From assembly GCA_022825705.1 (NCBI GenBank), contig JAJDWH010000041.1, positions 1 through 64,000 on the forward strand: a DNA stretch of 64,000 bases, given 5' to 3'. Source of the DNA: Alphaproteobacteria bacterium (lineage in GTDB: Bacteria > Pseudomonadota > Alphaproteobacteria > TMED109). Shown here in pieces: positions 1-8,639 of this stretch; positions within the stretch are counted from its first letter, which is position 1, and each line of letters starts with the position of its first letter. A program made the position numbers and the translations under genes. Under the pieces are notes generated by a model, which searched no databases, was not told the origin of the DNA, and worked only from the letters and a program-made list of their open reading frames with translations.

Positions 1-43
1 GCACCACGCGCTCGCGAAGGTCGTTCGAATAGGGTCGAGTCAT
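1..43 (-). CDS. IS630-family transposase, N-terminal fragment (runs off the window)
   Basis: The reverse complement of bases 43 to 1 reads ATG followed by MTRPYSNDLRERVV. This is the characteristic opening of IS630/Tc1-mariner-type transposases, which typically start with a PYS-x-DLRERVV motif. Only 14 codons are inside the window, so catalytic DDE residues cannot be assessed and it is unknown whether the gene is intact. The fragment is too short for length-filtered ORF callers but the motif is distinctive. It marks the left flank of the decayed accessory region. Confidence 0.7.
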   Translation of the reverse strand, partial: MTRPYSNDLRERVV

Positions 44-139
44 GGGTCCGGCCTCCAGTGCAGCCAAAACCCCTTTGAATCACATCCTTACCCAAAATGG
101 AATCCCCCCGGGGATTCTCTCAATGACAGACACGCTCTA
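1..139 (-). mobile_element. Edge of an IS630-family insertion sequence
   Basis: The window opens inside an insertion sequence. The first 43 bases encode, on the minus strand, the N-terminus of an IS630-type transposase. Between that start codon and about base 137 lies an untranslated end. Read inward, this end starts GAGCGTGTCTG directly after a TA dinucleotide at 138-139. IS630 elements insert at and duplicate TA, so I place the boundary there by inference. The other end is outside the window, so neither the inverted repeats nor the target duplication can be compared. Confidence 0.6.
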
Positions 140-368
140 AGGCGGATAACCAAGCATTGTTACACGGGAATTATATAGCAAGTCGCACCACGCAGCCGGT
201 GATGATGCTAACATGATGCCACCAGACGATGAAGGCCGTGCCCCCAAGACGTTTTGTGCCAGCGGCGGGGTGCGGCCTTCGCCAGAGGATGAGGACTGGC
301 TTGCCCGGTTCTCGTCTAGGGGCCGCCCGCGATATTTCAGCACACCTTTCAGGCCGTCGCGGGCGGCT
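140..368. other. Short non-coding gap
   Basis: Between the presumed IS boundary and the disrupted gene at 369 I see no supportable gene. The overlapping ORFs here have no recognisable domain, and no terminator or repeat is evident. Confidence 0.5.
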
Positions 369-1101
369 TCACTTGTGATCAAGTCGATGATGATGGTTGT
401 ACAGGCGCGGCAGATCGTGCAGCGCAATCTTGAACTGCGTGTCGTGGTTGCGTAAGCCACGACCGTTCAGGGTCCGCGCGTCGAAGTCGATGGCAACCGT
501 GCCGTTGGCGACCATCCGAATGAAGCCTGTTGCCTGCGGTTCCCAGCAGAGCCGTTCCGCATCGTAGGCGACTTGGCGGATACCATGCCGCGTTCGCGGA
601 CGGCCTCGGACTGCGACGAGTCTGCGCAGTCTGCCCACAGACGCATTGATGAGCCGGTCGTGCGCCATCAGGAGCGGCTCGATCAGCCTGCGCCACGTGA
701 GAGTGATCTCGTCGGCACTTGAATGAACCTTCTGGGCCCAGCTGTCCTGCAAGTCCCCCTGTCGGGATAACATGGCCTCGATGACCGCAATGTGGCTGCC
801 CGCCGTTTCCGGGTTGAGCGTTCCTTGGACGGTTGCCTGCAACCAGCGCACCAATTCCCGGTTGTCGGCGTAGATGCCCCATCGTTCGTCCGTCAGTTCG
901 CTCCTGACAAACAGGGCATGGCCGGCGCCCCTGGGGCGAATAGGTGATCGTCCAGAGGCTGGCATCGCTCGAAAACGGTCCACCCGGCGCACGGCTGAGT
1001 CGAATGAACGGCTTCTCGCCGTTCAGGATCAACTTCCCCGGCACAATGGGGGGAAGCCCTGGCCCGGTCCCGCTGAACTTGTCGAAGCTTGCAGTTGTCA
1101 T
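369..1101 (-). pseudogene. Frameshifted gene; C-terminus resembles MvaI/BcnI restriction endonucleases
   Basis: Two overlapping minus-strand frames together read as one protein. The first opens with MTTASFDKFSGTGPGLPP at 1101 and stays sensible to about WTITYSPQG. The second continues from AGHALFVRSELTDERWG to the stop at 369. One base near 930 separates them, so the gene is disrupted by a frameshift (or a sequencing error). The last 50 residues contain IDFDART, then LRNHDTQFKI and DLPRLY. From memory this resembles the conserved C-terminal segment of MvaI/BcnI-type restriction enzymes, but no catalytic D/E-x-K motif could be confidently placed. The N-terminal half belongs to no family I can name, so a chimera of two remnants is also possible. 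Confidence 0.4.
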
Positions 1102-1684
1102 GAGCTGTGTTCCCTACGTCAGCGATCGATGGCCAACGGCCGCTTCCGCTCCGCGATACGCACGGCTCCCCGGTATCAGGGTGTCCATGCAACTTGCATA
1201 GGCGGTTTCCGCATCGTGGGACCAATCGAGTTTCAAGAGCGCTGGACATCACCATCGACCCTGACCCCGCGGAGGCCTATTCCGGCGCCATTCGTGTCGA
1301 CGGGGGGAGAGCAACGGCCAGCCAAGCGATCACAACCGCAAGAATTCGCTCCTTGGCTTATGGCTCCTTGAGGAGACCCGGTGACGGGACGGCTTGCCGG
1401 CTTCCCGCCGCCGAACCTCCGCAGGCAACCTGACGGGAGTCAGGCCGATTACCAAGGTGCATGCAGCAGGGGAACTGCAAGACACATGACTCGCCCCCCT
1501 TCAGACAGGACACCATGAAACGTTAGCGACGGGATCCTATCCATTAACTTATCATGTCAAGACTGGTATTAAAGGCCGTTAAGTCATAAAGCGAGATAGA
1601 AATGAGTAAAAATACCCGTGACTTCCAACGGTTGGTTTTCCGCGAACGCGGTGGGTCTACAGGTGCATTCGGTGGCAGACACCG
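1102..1684. other. No supportable gene
   Basis: This stretch has only short overlapping ORFs without domain signatures. The frame of the following Tad2-like gene is open from 1622 but has no ATG or GTG before the TTG at 1685, and codons 1622-1684 do not resemble family members. A small A/T-rich patch at 1540-1615 could carry a promoter, though no clear -35/-10 pair is visible. Confidence 0.5.
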
Positions 1685-1969
1685 TTGGCAGCGGCCCGGC
1701 CGTTGCGCCTGGATGACTGTCTTCCGTTCTCCGTGGCACTCCACGTGCTGCACGCCGGCATGCGCATCGCCCGCGAAGGCTGGGACGGAAAGGGGCAGTG
1801 GGTGGCCCTGCACGTCAACAGCGCCGACGACCGCATGGATCGCCCGTTCATCTACATCAACCCGGTCGACGGCATGCGCGTGCCGTGGGTAGCAAGCCAG
1901 ACGGACATCCTTGCCGACGACTGGTGTGTGCTCACCCCCGCCGTGCCGGACATCGTTCTCGCCGCCTGA
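1685..1969 (+). CDS. Tad2-like protein (DUF2829 family)
   Basis: A protein of about 94 residues. The N-terminal part has ALHVLHAG, then IAREGWDGKGQ, and the C-terminal part has VPWVASQTDILADDW. These match the hallmarks of the DUF2829/Tad2 fold: an x-ALxxLxxG-x-VARxGWNGKGM opening and a PWxASQTDLLAEDW ending. Family knowledge: phage Tad2 proteins bind and sequester the cyclic ADP-ribose isomer made by Thoeris ThsB, blocking ThsA activation; many homologues are uncharacterised. The start is uncertain. TTG at 1685 is the only upstream candidate, while family alignment would place the true start near codon 14, where no ATG is in frame, so a 5' mutation is possible. It lies 28 bases before a small exported protein and has no recognisable phage genes beside it. 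Confidence 0.75.
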   Translation: MAAARPLRLDDCLPFSVALHVLHAGMRIAREGWDGKGQWVALHVNSADDRMDRPFIYINPVDGMRVPWVASQTDILADDWCVLTPAVPDIVLAA

Positions 1970-1997
1970 GCGCGGTCTCACCCGAAGGAGACCCTTC

Positions 1998-2348
1998 ATG
2001 CGAAACCTCTTTGTGTCACTCGGGATCATTGGTTGCGTGCTGGCACTGATCTATTGGGCTCTGCCAGCCACGGCGCAGGTGGAGTTCAAGCCCCTCTACC
2101 AGCCGGCTCCCGGCCTCTACGACTTTCAGCCGATGGTGCCGCTCTATCAGCCGGTCGTTGTTCCCGACGCCGGCACCGCGCACCGGAACTGGATGCGCAA
2201 CTTCGAGGCCGAACAGGCGATGCGCGACGAAAGCTATCAGCGCATGGTCGAACGCAACCGGTATCGGATTCAGCAGAGCGAACGGAGCTTCCTCGAGCGC
2301 TGCGCCCAGTACAACCGGGGGTGCCTCAGAAAGCTGCTGGATCGATGA
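1998..2348 (+). CDS. Small exported protein, unknown function
   Basis: This encodes 116 residues starting with MRNLFVSLGIIGCVLALI, a short charged N-terminus plus hydrophobic core, with likely signal peptidase cleavage after ALPATAQ. The mature part is rich in proline and tyrosine at first (PLYQPAPGLYDFQP and then PLYQPVVVP) and becomes highly charged and helical towards the end (MRNFEAEQAMRDESYQRMVE). Two cysteines occur near the C-terminus in RCAQYNRGCLRK. A good ribosome binding site (AAGGAG) lies 8 bases before the ATG, which supports this start over an upstream in-frame ATG at 1911. It follows the Tad2-like gene on the same strand and may be cotranscribed. I do not recognise the family. 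Confidence 0.6.
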   Translation: MRNLFVSLGIIGCVLALIYWALPATAQVEFKPLYQPAPGLYDFQPMVPLYQPVVVPDAGTAHRNWMRNFEAEQAMRDESYQRMVERNRYRIQQSERSFLERCAQYNRGCLRKLLDR

Positions 2349-3423
2349 GCGTGCGTCAGCCAAGCGGTTTCGACGTGTCGCTGGTACGTCGGAAAGAACT
2401 CGAAGCATTCGCTGCCCCTGTTATTGCCAGCCTTCTTCATGCTCGGCGTAGCCCTGCCGGGGCAGCGCTCGGAAGCGGCCGGACAGTCAGCGTGAGCGCG
2501 ACCGCAGCTGCTGGCTGGGCGTCGACGTTTCGGTGATCCGGCCTTTGGGTTTCATGGCTGGAGGCTGCAGGGAGGTGCGCTGGACCGACTTCGAGAGCGA
2601 CTGGTCTCCTCACACGCCGGCGGCCGAGGATCGGGAGGACGGGAGGCGAAGCCTGCGTTTCTCGGTCCACAACCGGGCTTTTGCGCTAATGGGCTTCAGT
2701 CCCACGCTTGTGGCGGTGCACGAGGAACGGGAGACCAACGCCCAGCTCTACGACTGCAAGCGCACCCGGGGGGGCAGCGCTTCGTGCGGCAGTTCTGACG
2801 GGGCGGGAGTGCGAGGGAGTGGCGTTCCTGGCTCGCGCAGGTGCCGGCGGCCGGCGGGTTCGACGCGCAAGCCCGCGGGGACCTTGGACGGCGGTCGTCC
2901 TTGCCGAAGGACTGGCCATGAAACGCTTGCTCGCAATGGGCGTGGCGCTCGCCCTAGGCGGTCGTGAAACCGCCGGCGTGCATTTTGGGGGCGGCTGCCG
3001 GCGCTTCTTCGCCGACGGTGCGAGCCTGAGCGCCGATGAGTTCGCCCTTCATGTGCCGGATCACTGCTGCGGCGTGCCGATGACGCGCGGCGGATGCGAC
3101 ATGCCGCCGTTCGTCACGCTGGAGGCCGAAGTGAAGGTGACTGTCCGGACCCTGCGCGTATTTGTTCTTGTGGGCGCCCGATTACCGGCAGCCTGGCCTC
3201 TTTGGGCGATGCTTCGGGGCGCGCAAGCGGCGCCCGCCGGGCTCGCGCCCGGGTTGCCAGGATCCGGTCGCCCGGGACTTCGCGAGAACGGTGGCGCGGC
3301 GGCTGCAGAACGGGCAATTTCCAGCGATCACCGGACACACGCCAGGCCATCCCTGCGGATCGCAGCCGACGACGTGCGCGGCTTTGCGGGAACTTGTGGC
3401 GTCACACTTCCTGGCGGCGACGC
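2349..3423 (+). other. Decayed coding remnants, unassigned
   Basis: About 1.1 kb without an intact gene. Pieces look like former exported proteins. The frame around 2395-2485 reads KNSKHSLPLLLPAFFMLG then VALPGQRSEA, a signal-peptide-like stretch without a start codon. At 2918 an ATG starts MKRLLAMGVALALGG, again signal-like, followed by DHCCGVPMTRGGCDMPPFV in the same frame (up to 3427). No segment shows a domain I can name. I treat the region as eroded accessory DNA upstream of the subtilase gene. Confidence 0.4.
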
Positions 3424-5814
3424 ATGATCCGGGTTGGTCCGGTGGTGGTTGCGGCGGCGGCCCTTCTGGCGCTGTCCGCGTGCGACGGCGGCGACGGCGG
3501 CGGGCCTTCGGTCCTGCCTCCTCCTCCCGACGCCGAGCCTCCTCCCCCGCCCGTCGGCGATGAACCTCCTCCCGGCGGTGACCCGCGTCCTCCCCCCGCC
3601 GGTGGCGAGACCTTCACGCCGTACCGCGAAGTGGTGATCGGCTTTCCCGAACTTCTCGCCACCTCCAGCGCTCGTCTCGCGGAGATCGCCTGGGACGAAG
3701 CCGACCGGGTCGGTGCCATGCACCGGCGGGGCGGGACCGGTAGGGGCCAGATCGTGGGCTTGACGGACTCCGGTGCGCATATGGACCATCCGGATCTCGA
3801 GGGACAGTTCGCGCATGTCTGCGCCGTGGGCTGGACCTGCAACGACCGGGGCGACATACCGGCGGCGGCGGACCGGTACGGTGGGAGAGACTTTTCCAGC
3901 GACCTGTGGGACGGGGACGGTCACGGCACCCAGGTCGCCGGCGTCGTCGCCGCGAGGAAGAACGGCGCCGGGGTCTACGGCATCGCCTACGAGGCCGGGG
4001 TCGCGTCCTACGCGAACCAGGTGGGCCAGCTGCACGAGGGGTGCCACCGTCACGAGGACTGTCACGACCGGGGTCACGCCTGGGGCGAGATCTTCGACCG
4101 GGAGAATGCGCGGGGTGTCCGGTGGATGCAGGGCCTCGGCGTGCGCGTCGCGAGCAACAGCTGGGGACGGTTCCTGCACCGCCAGGGGGTCACGCCGCAG
4201 AGCTACACGGCGGCGCGCCTTCGCTCCATCATGGCCGAGAGCCTGCCGGCCTACGAGGCCTATGTCGCCGCCGGCGGCGTCATGGTCTGGGCGAATGGAA
4301 ACCAGCCCGGGGACCGGCATCCGTACCCGGAGGTGGAGGGGGTCCTGCCGCGCTTCTTCCCGGCGCTCGAGAAGGGCTGGCTCACGGTGGGCGGCCTTGG
4401 CGGGGACCGTCTCGACGGCGGAGGCCAGCCCTGCGGCGAGGCCGCCGCGTGGTGCGTGGCCGCTCCGTATGTGGTCGCGACGACCGCCGTGGACGGGCTC
4501 TGGACGCTGGCGGTGGGCACCTCCATCGCCGCCCCCTATGCCGCCGCGGCGCTGGCCGCGTTGAAGAGCATGTTCCCGAACCTCAGCCACCAGGAGGTTC
4601 GCGAGCGCATTCTCGTCACGGCGGACGACGCCTTCCCGGGCTACAGCCGACACATCTACGGGCAGGGGCGGATCGACGTGGAGAAGGCGTCAAGGCCGGT
4701 GGGCGGCACCTACTTCGCGCTGGGCGCCCGGGACCAGGGTCCGGTGGTGTCGACCGCGGGGGCGCGGGCGGGGCTGCCCGGCGGCGCGATCGGCCGGTAT
4801 TTCGCGGGTCGGACCGTCACCGTCCTGGACGGTTTCCAGCGGGCGCCTTTCGAAGTGGGTCTGGAGGCCTTCGCGGAGGCCCGGAGGAGCGGGTACCTCT
4901 CGCTCGACGACCTGGCGCTGGCGCCGCTGCGGCGGGGCCAGCGCTCCGGCGGCGAAGGGCGCGCGGTGGTCGCCGTGTCAGGCACCGGTTTCCAGGCACA
5001 CGGCCTTGCGGAGGGAGGCTTGCTCGTGGGTTTCGGCCGGGGCGCGGGCGTGGCGCAGGGTCTGGCGGAGCTCGCCGGATCCCCGCTGGTCGCCGGGGGC
5101 TGGCGGATGTCGAAGGACGCCGCGGGGATCGCCCTGGGGCTCAGCGGGGCATCGGGCGAATGGCATGCGGTGGGGGTCTCCGGCACCGCCGGGACTGGCG
5201 CCCCGGGGTTCGGGATCGCGGGCTGGAACCCGGCCGCGGTGCTGGCTGCGTCGTTCGCTCCGCGTCGCGCGGGAGGGGCGGGCGGCGCTGACGCGTTCGG
5301 CGTTTCCTTCGCCTCCGGGCTCGGCCGGCCGATGGGCTGGGACGGCGCCGGCGCGCTGGAGATCGCGGGCGACAGCGCCGGACTCGCCTGGAGGCGCATC
5401 GTCCCGGCCGGTGAGACCGGCCGTCTGGACCTGACCGGCCGCGTGACGCGTCTGGCAGTGCGGAGCGGCCCGCTGCTGCGCTTCGACGACGTGCTGCTGG
5501 CGGCCGCGGACCTCGTGATCTCGTTCCGCCCCCACCGCCTGGTCACGGTGGCGGCGCGGCTGGGGGCGGAACGTCCCGCCGCAGTGGTGTCCGGGCGCAT
5601 CCGGGCCGCCACCGGCGTGGACGAAAGCGGGCAGATCGCCTATCAGGACATCGTGATCGACGGCCGCGATCTGCTGTCCTTCGACAGGGCTGGGCTGAGC
5701 GTCGTCTTCGCCGACGATCCGAATGCCGCTCTCGGTCTGGGCGTTGCGGCGGTGCGCGACGGCTTCGGCCGGACGGAGGCCCTGGCGGGTATGCGGATGG
5801 ACCTCGAGTTCTGA
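3424..5814 (+). CDS. Surface subtilisin-like serine protease lipoprotein with C-terminal barrel-like domain (NalP-like)
   Basis: A 796-residue secreted serine protease of the S8 family. The N-terminus MIRVGPVVVAAAALLALSAC has a lipobox (LSAC), so the mature protein should be lipidated at Cys20. A proline-rich linker (residues about 28-60) leads into the subtilase domain. Catalytic residues are visible: Asp115 in LTDSGAHMDHPDL, His167 in DGHGTQVAGVVA and Ser367 in GTSIAAPYA. Residues from about 440 to the end are Gly/Ala-rich with alternating hydrophobic positions and finish LEF, which suggests a beta-barrel translocator. Lipidated autotransporter subtilases such as Neisseria NalP/AspA have this architecture. 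The barrel is inferred, not matched. The ribosome binding site is weak (GGCGG). The open frame extends upstream to 3094, but the lipobox supports this start. Confidence 0.8.
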   Translation: MIRVGPVVVAAAALLALSACDGGDGGGPSVLPPPPDAEPPPPPVGDEPPPGGDPRPPPAGGETFTPYREVVIGFPELLATSSARLAEIAWDEADRVGAMHRRGGTGRGQIVGLTDSGAHMDHPDLEGQFAHVCAVGWTCNDRGDIPAAADRYGGRDFSSDLWDGDGHGTQVAGVVAARKNGAGVYGIAYEAGVASYANQVGQLHEGCHRHEDCHDRGHAWGEIFDRENARGVRWMQGLGVRVASNSWGRFLHRQGVTPQSYTAARLRSIMAESLPAYEAYVAAGGVMVWANGNQPGDRHPYPEVEGVLPRFFPALEKGWLTVGGLGGDRLDGGGQPCGEAAAWCVAAPYVVATTAVDGLWTLAVGTSIAAPYAAAALAALKSMFPNLSHQEVRERILVTADDAFPGYSRHIYGQGRIDVEKASRPVGGTYFALGARDQGPVVSTAGARAGLPGGAIGRYFAGRTVTVLDGFQRAPFEVGLEAFAEARRSGYLSLDDLALAPLRRGQRSGGEGRAVVAVSGTGFQAHGLAEGGLLVGFGRGAGVAQGLAELAGSPLVAGGWRMSKDAAGIALGLSGASGEWHAVGVSGTAGTGAPGFGIAGWNPAAVLAASFAPRRAGGAGGADAFGVSFASGLGRPMGWDGAGALEIAGDSAGLAWRRIVPAGETGRLDLTGRVTRLAVRSGPLLRFDDVLLAAADLVISFRPHRLVTVAARLGAERPAAVVSGRIRAATGVDESGQIAYQDIVIDGRDLLSFDRAGLSVVFADDPNAALGLGVAAVRDGFGRTEALAGMRMDLEF

Positions 5815-6137
5815 GTTCCGCCTGCGGGCCTGCTGCAAATGCGGGACCCGGGCAACACGGGAGGAATACGCCTTCGTGGACAGATGGTCGGTCCCGGTGC
5901 TCTGCCTCGCCGACGCATGCGCGGTGATCGTGGTTTCCTCACCCGGGCGGTCGACGGCGGGTACGGCTCGTCGTGATCGGCGGCAGGAGGACTTCACCGC
6001 CTGCCGGGGCTCTTACACTTGGCGGTCGCTCCCATCCTCATCCTGAATGGCGCCCGCCGGGCGCATGGCGAAGGACGACGCGGGGACAAGACTGCATCGA
6101 CTGCCCTTCTCCCGCCCGAGTACTGGGGATTTACTCC
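5815..6137 (+). other. Intergenic gap before a surface lipoprotein gene
   Basis: No gene is supported here. The sequence just before 6138 has a weak ribosome binding site (GGGGAT, about 7 bases from the ATG). No terminator with a T-run follows the protease gene, so read-through into the lipoprotein gene is possible. Confidence 0.4.
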
Positions 6138-7118
6138 ATGAAACACGGCCTGCCCGCCATTTGTCCCGCCGTCGCCCTCGTGCTGGCCGCCTGTGCTGGC
6201 GGCGGCGACATGGCCGATACCGTCTCCGCCGCCCCGCCGCCAGCTCCCCGCATCACCGATTTCGACGGCGAGGTGCTGCGCATCTCGGTGCCGCGCCCGG
6301 ACGGCGGGCGGGACAACCTCAACTCGCTGCGCGACGAATGGTACAGCTGGTCCTGGTTCCCCTTCATGCCCAATCACGCCGGGCGGCGCTGGACCCTGGG
6401 CAAGTCCGACCGCGACGGTGTCACGCTGGCCTACGCTTTGGTCAGCTGGGACAACGACGATCCGACCGACTACCTCTCGGCCGGCTTCTGGATGCGCTTC
6501 GACGGGGCGACGACGACGCGTCGTCTCGACCCGGCCGTCGCGACGATCGTCCCGTTCGTCGACGGGCGCGAGCTTGACCCTGCCGCCCCGCCCGAACTCC
6601 CGCTGGCCGGGACGGCCAGCTATGCCGGCAGCGCCGGCGGAGTCTACCGCTACCGCGCGGCCGGCGCCGCGGAACCGGTGGCCGAGGAGTTCACCGCGGC
6701 GATGACGCTGCAGGCCGACTTCGCGGCCGGCGCGGTCGCCGGCTGCATCGGCTGCGTCGGCGACATCGCGCTCGAGCGCGAGCACCTCTACGCGATCCTC
6801 GGCTGGCGCCGCGGCGAGGGCGACATCGAGCACCCGCCAGCCGGGTACGAGATCCGCTTTGCGCTGACGCCGGTCGGCGAGGCGGGCGGATTCGAGGGCG
6901 AGCACGTCTCCGTGACCCATCCCGACCGCGACGTGACGCGCTCGGACGGGGCATGGTCCGGTCGGTTCTCCAGCCGCCCCGCCGCCGACGGCACCCCTCG
7001 CCTTGCCGCCGGCCAGGCCAGGGCCGACTTCACCGAGGCCGACGGCGCCGCGGGCAGCTTCGATTCGGTCTTCACGGTACTTCACCCCGAGCTGCTACCG
7101 GCACTGCCGGAGGAGTAG
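6138..7118 (+). CDS. TbpB/factor H-binding-like surface lipoprotein
   Basis: A 326-residue lipoprotein. MKHGLPAICPAVALVLAAC gives a lipobox (LAAC), then a low-complexity Ala/Pro linker. The middle has the repeated G-x-A-x-Y-x-G-x-A-G-x-Y pattern (AGTASYAGSAGGVYRY) of the C-lobe barrel in TbpB-like proteins. The end has DGAWSGRFSSRP, then AGQARADFTEADGAAGSFDS, resembling the strand order of that barrel. A pair of cysteines sits in AGCIGCVGD. Family knowledge: such lipoproteins are surface-exposed by Slam and bind host or metal-carrier ligands; the ligand here is unknown. No TonB receptor or Slam gene lies next to it. It follows the lipidated protease by 323 bases on the same strand. Confidence 0.65.
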   Translation: MKHGLPAICPAVALVLAACAGGGDMADTVSAAPPPAPRITDFDGEVLRISVPRPDGGRDNLNSLRDEWYSWSWFPFMPNHAGRRWTLGKSDRDGVTLAYALVSWDNDDPTDYLSAGFWMRFDGATTTRRLDPAVATIVPFVDGRELDPAAPPELPLAGTASYAGSAGGVYRYRAAGAAEPVAEEFTAAMTLQADFAAGAVAGCIGCVGDIALEREHLYAILGWRRGEGDIEHPPAGYEIRFALTPVGEAGGFEGEHVSVTHPDRDVTRSDGAWSGRFSSRPAADGTPRLAAGQARADFTEADGAAGSFDSVFTVLHPELLPALPEE

Positions 7119-7167
7119 TGGGCGGGGCGTGGGACTGCGCCTTCATCCGTCGCTGAGAGGTGAGGGA

Positions 7168-7392
7168 TTGGTTGCTATCGCTGACGGGAGGTACGGTACG
7201 CGCGAGCCAGTCCATCTGGGCGAGACACTGCGCGAGGATCTTGAGGCGATCGGCATGAGCGCGTCGGAGTTCGCGAGATGGATCGAGGACCAGTTACGCG
7301 TCTGCCGCGAGCACGCGGAGCGCGAGGGCTGGAGGATCGCCGGCGCCTACCGCGACGCCGCGGTGTCGGGTGCAAGCACGCTCGTGCAGGCA
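7168..7392 (+). pseudogene. Fused remnant: HigA-type antitoxin N-terminus joined to serine recombinase N-terminus
   Basis: One open frame contains two unrelated gene fragments back to back. Residues from REPVHLGETLREDLEAIG to MSASEFARWI match the opening of HigA/VapI antitoxins (PxHPGE-x-L-x-E-x-LEALGMS, then the start of the HTH). At 7285 the frame passes directly into EDQLRVCREHAEREGW, then YRDAAVSGAST, the conserved opening of resolvase/invertase serine recombinases around the second catalytic motif. The catalytic serine that should precede it is missing, as is everything after SGAST. It is therefore a deletion scar of a mobile region, not a functional protein. The downstream convergent gene ends 17 bases after it. 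Confidence 0.7.
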
Positions 7393-7408
7393 ATAGCCGC
7401 TGCGCAGA

Positions 7409-8266
7409 TCACGTCACGAGGCCCGTTCGGTGGGCCAGCCAAACCAACGGTAGTCCGAGCCAAAGTCCGGCAGCGAGAGCCAGCCCAGGGTATGCGAAAA
7501 GCACCCGGCATGTTGCCACGCCGAGCATGCCGCCAATCCGGGCCGGCACCAGGATGAAACAATAAGCGGACGGAATCATGCTGGACAGAAACAAGACCCC
7601 CCAAATGTGGATGGGTTGGTCAAGTTCTGGACCTGCGGCAAGGATCCCACAAGCGACCGAGAAAACCAGCAAGTAACAGAGCGTCGAGGCGTAGACGATA
7701 TACTCAATAAACGTCGGTGCATTGCGAAGATTCCTTATGCCAAGGAGCGATCCGTGCGCATACGCAATGCATAGCGTCCCTGACAGCAGGACTACTTCGA
7801 CGATTAGGCTCACCATCAGGTAGGCAATGGGACCCGTCGACGCGAGTCCCAATTGCTCGATCGTCTGCTGCACCTTAATGCTGTTCCACCAGATGCTGGC
7901 GATGGACACGGTGATCGCGACCGCGCCCACGGCGTATGCAAGGGGCGGGAGTGGCCGTCGCCAAGGGTTGCAGATAGCGCCTTCCTGACGACCAAAGAGG
8001 AGCAGCCCTCCGTCGACACCCTGCCCGTCTGTACTCAACGCTGCGAAGAAGCGTCCGGGAAGAAGCAATAGCGGTAGCGTGGTGAAGATGAATCGGGACG
8101 CGAACAGCAACAGTTCCCGTAACCGCTTCCAGAGATAGTTCGTTAACGGTGTCACGGTATCATCGACAGTGGCGCCACAGCGGGTGCAATAATGCAAGTT
8201 GCCTCGACAACCGCAGAAGCGGCAGGTGCGGTTTCGGTCGGGCTGGGTTGCGAATCCGTCAGTCAT
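7409..8266 (-). CDS. Zinc-ribbon multispanning membrane protein (DUF3667-like)
   Basis: This encodes 285 residues beginning MTDGFATQPDRNRTCRFCG. A CxxC...CxxC zinc ribbon (CRFCG, then YCTRCG) lies within the first 35 residues. It is followed by TPLTNYLWKRLRELLLFAS and a conserved-looking TTLPLLLLPGRFFAAL, as in DUF3667 proteins where a zinc ribbon precedes T-x-x-x-LL-x-x-PG. Five to six hydrophobic segments follow, so it should be an inner-membrane protein. The open frame extends to 8548, but the residues upstream of this ATG are Pro/Arg-rich and not protein-like. Function is unknown. Its 3' end abuts the recombinase remnant. Confidence 0.6.
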   Translation of the reverse strand: MTDGFATQPDRNRTCRFCGCRGNLHYCTRCGATVDDTVTPLTNYLWKRLRELLLFASRFIFTTLPLLLLPGRFFAALSTDGQGVDGGLLLFGRQEGAICNPWRRPLPPLAYAVGAVAITVSIASIWWNSIKVQQTIEQLGLASTGPIAYLMVSLIVEVVLLSGTLCIAYAHGSLLGIRNLRNAPTFIEYIVYASTLCYLLVFSVACGILAAGPELDQPIHIWGVLFLSSMIPSAYCFILVPARIGGMLGVATCRVLFAYPGLALAAGLWLGLPLVWLAHRTGLVT

Positions 8267-8639
8267 GTTCGGCTGCCAGTTATCGGAGGAGGGAAGACGC
8301 AGCCTTGCAGGTGGGCCTGGTCGTGGGACTACAGAATCATCGGGGTGTTCCGGCCAAGGGAATGGCGCCAGACGGAGTGACTGCTCGGAGCACCGCCATG
8401 CATGCCGGCTTCCTGCGCCCTGGTGAACCGTAGCTGGCGGCATCGAGACCACGCTTGGGCCTCCACCATAGGGCTGTCGACAAGTGCGCCGGCACTGCTG
8501 CGACCGCAGGCTGGCTGGAACGCGAGGGAGAGATTTCCGGAGGACCAACGCGGGCTTCGAAGCCTTGACGAGACGCTCAGCGTCAATACGCCATCCGAGC
8601 CCGGAATACAGCGGCCTGCGCTGCGGAGCGTCGCGCGCT
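8267..8639. other. No supportable gene
   Basis: About 370 bases between the zinc-ribbon gene start and the possible intron scar. Only shadow ORFs are present. It must contain the promoter for the minus-strand gene at 8266, but I see no convincing promoter elements. Confidence 0.4.
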
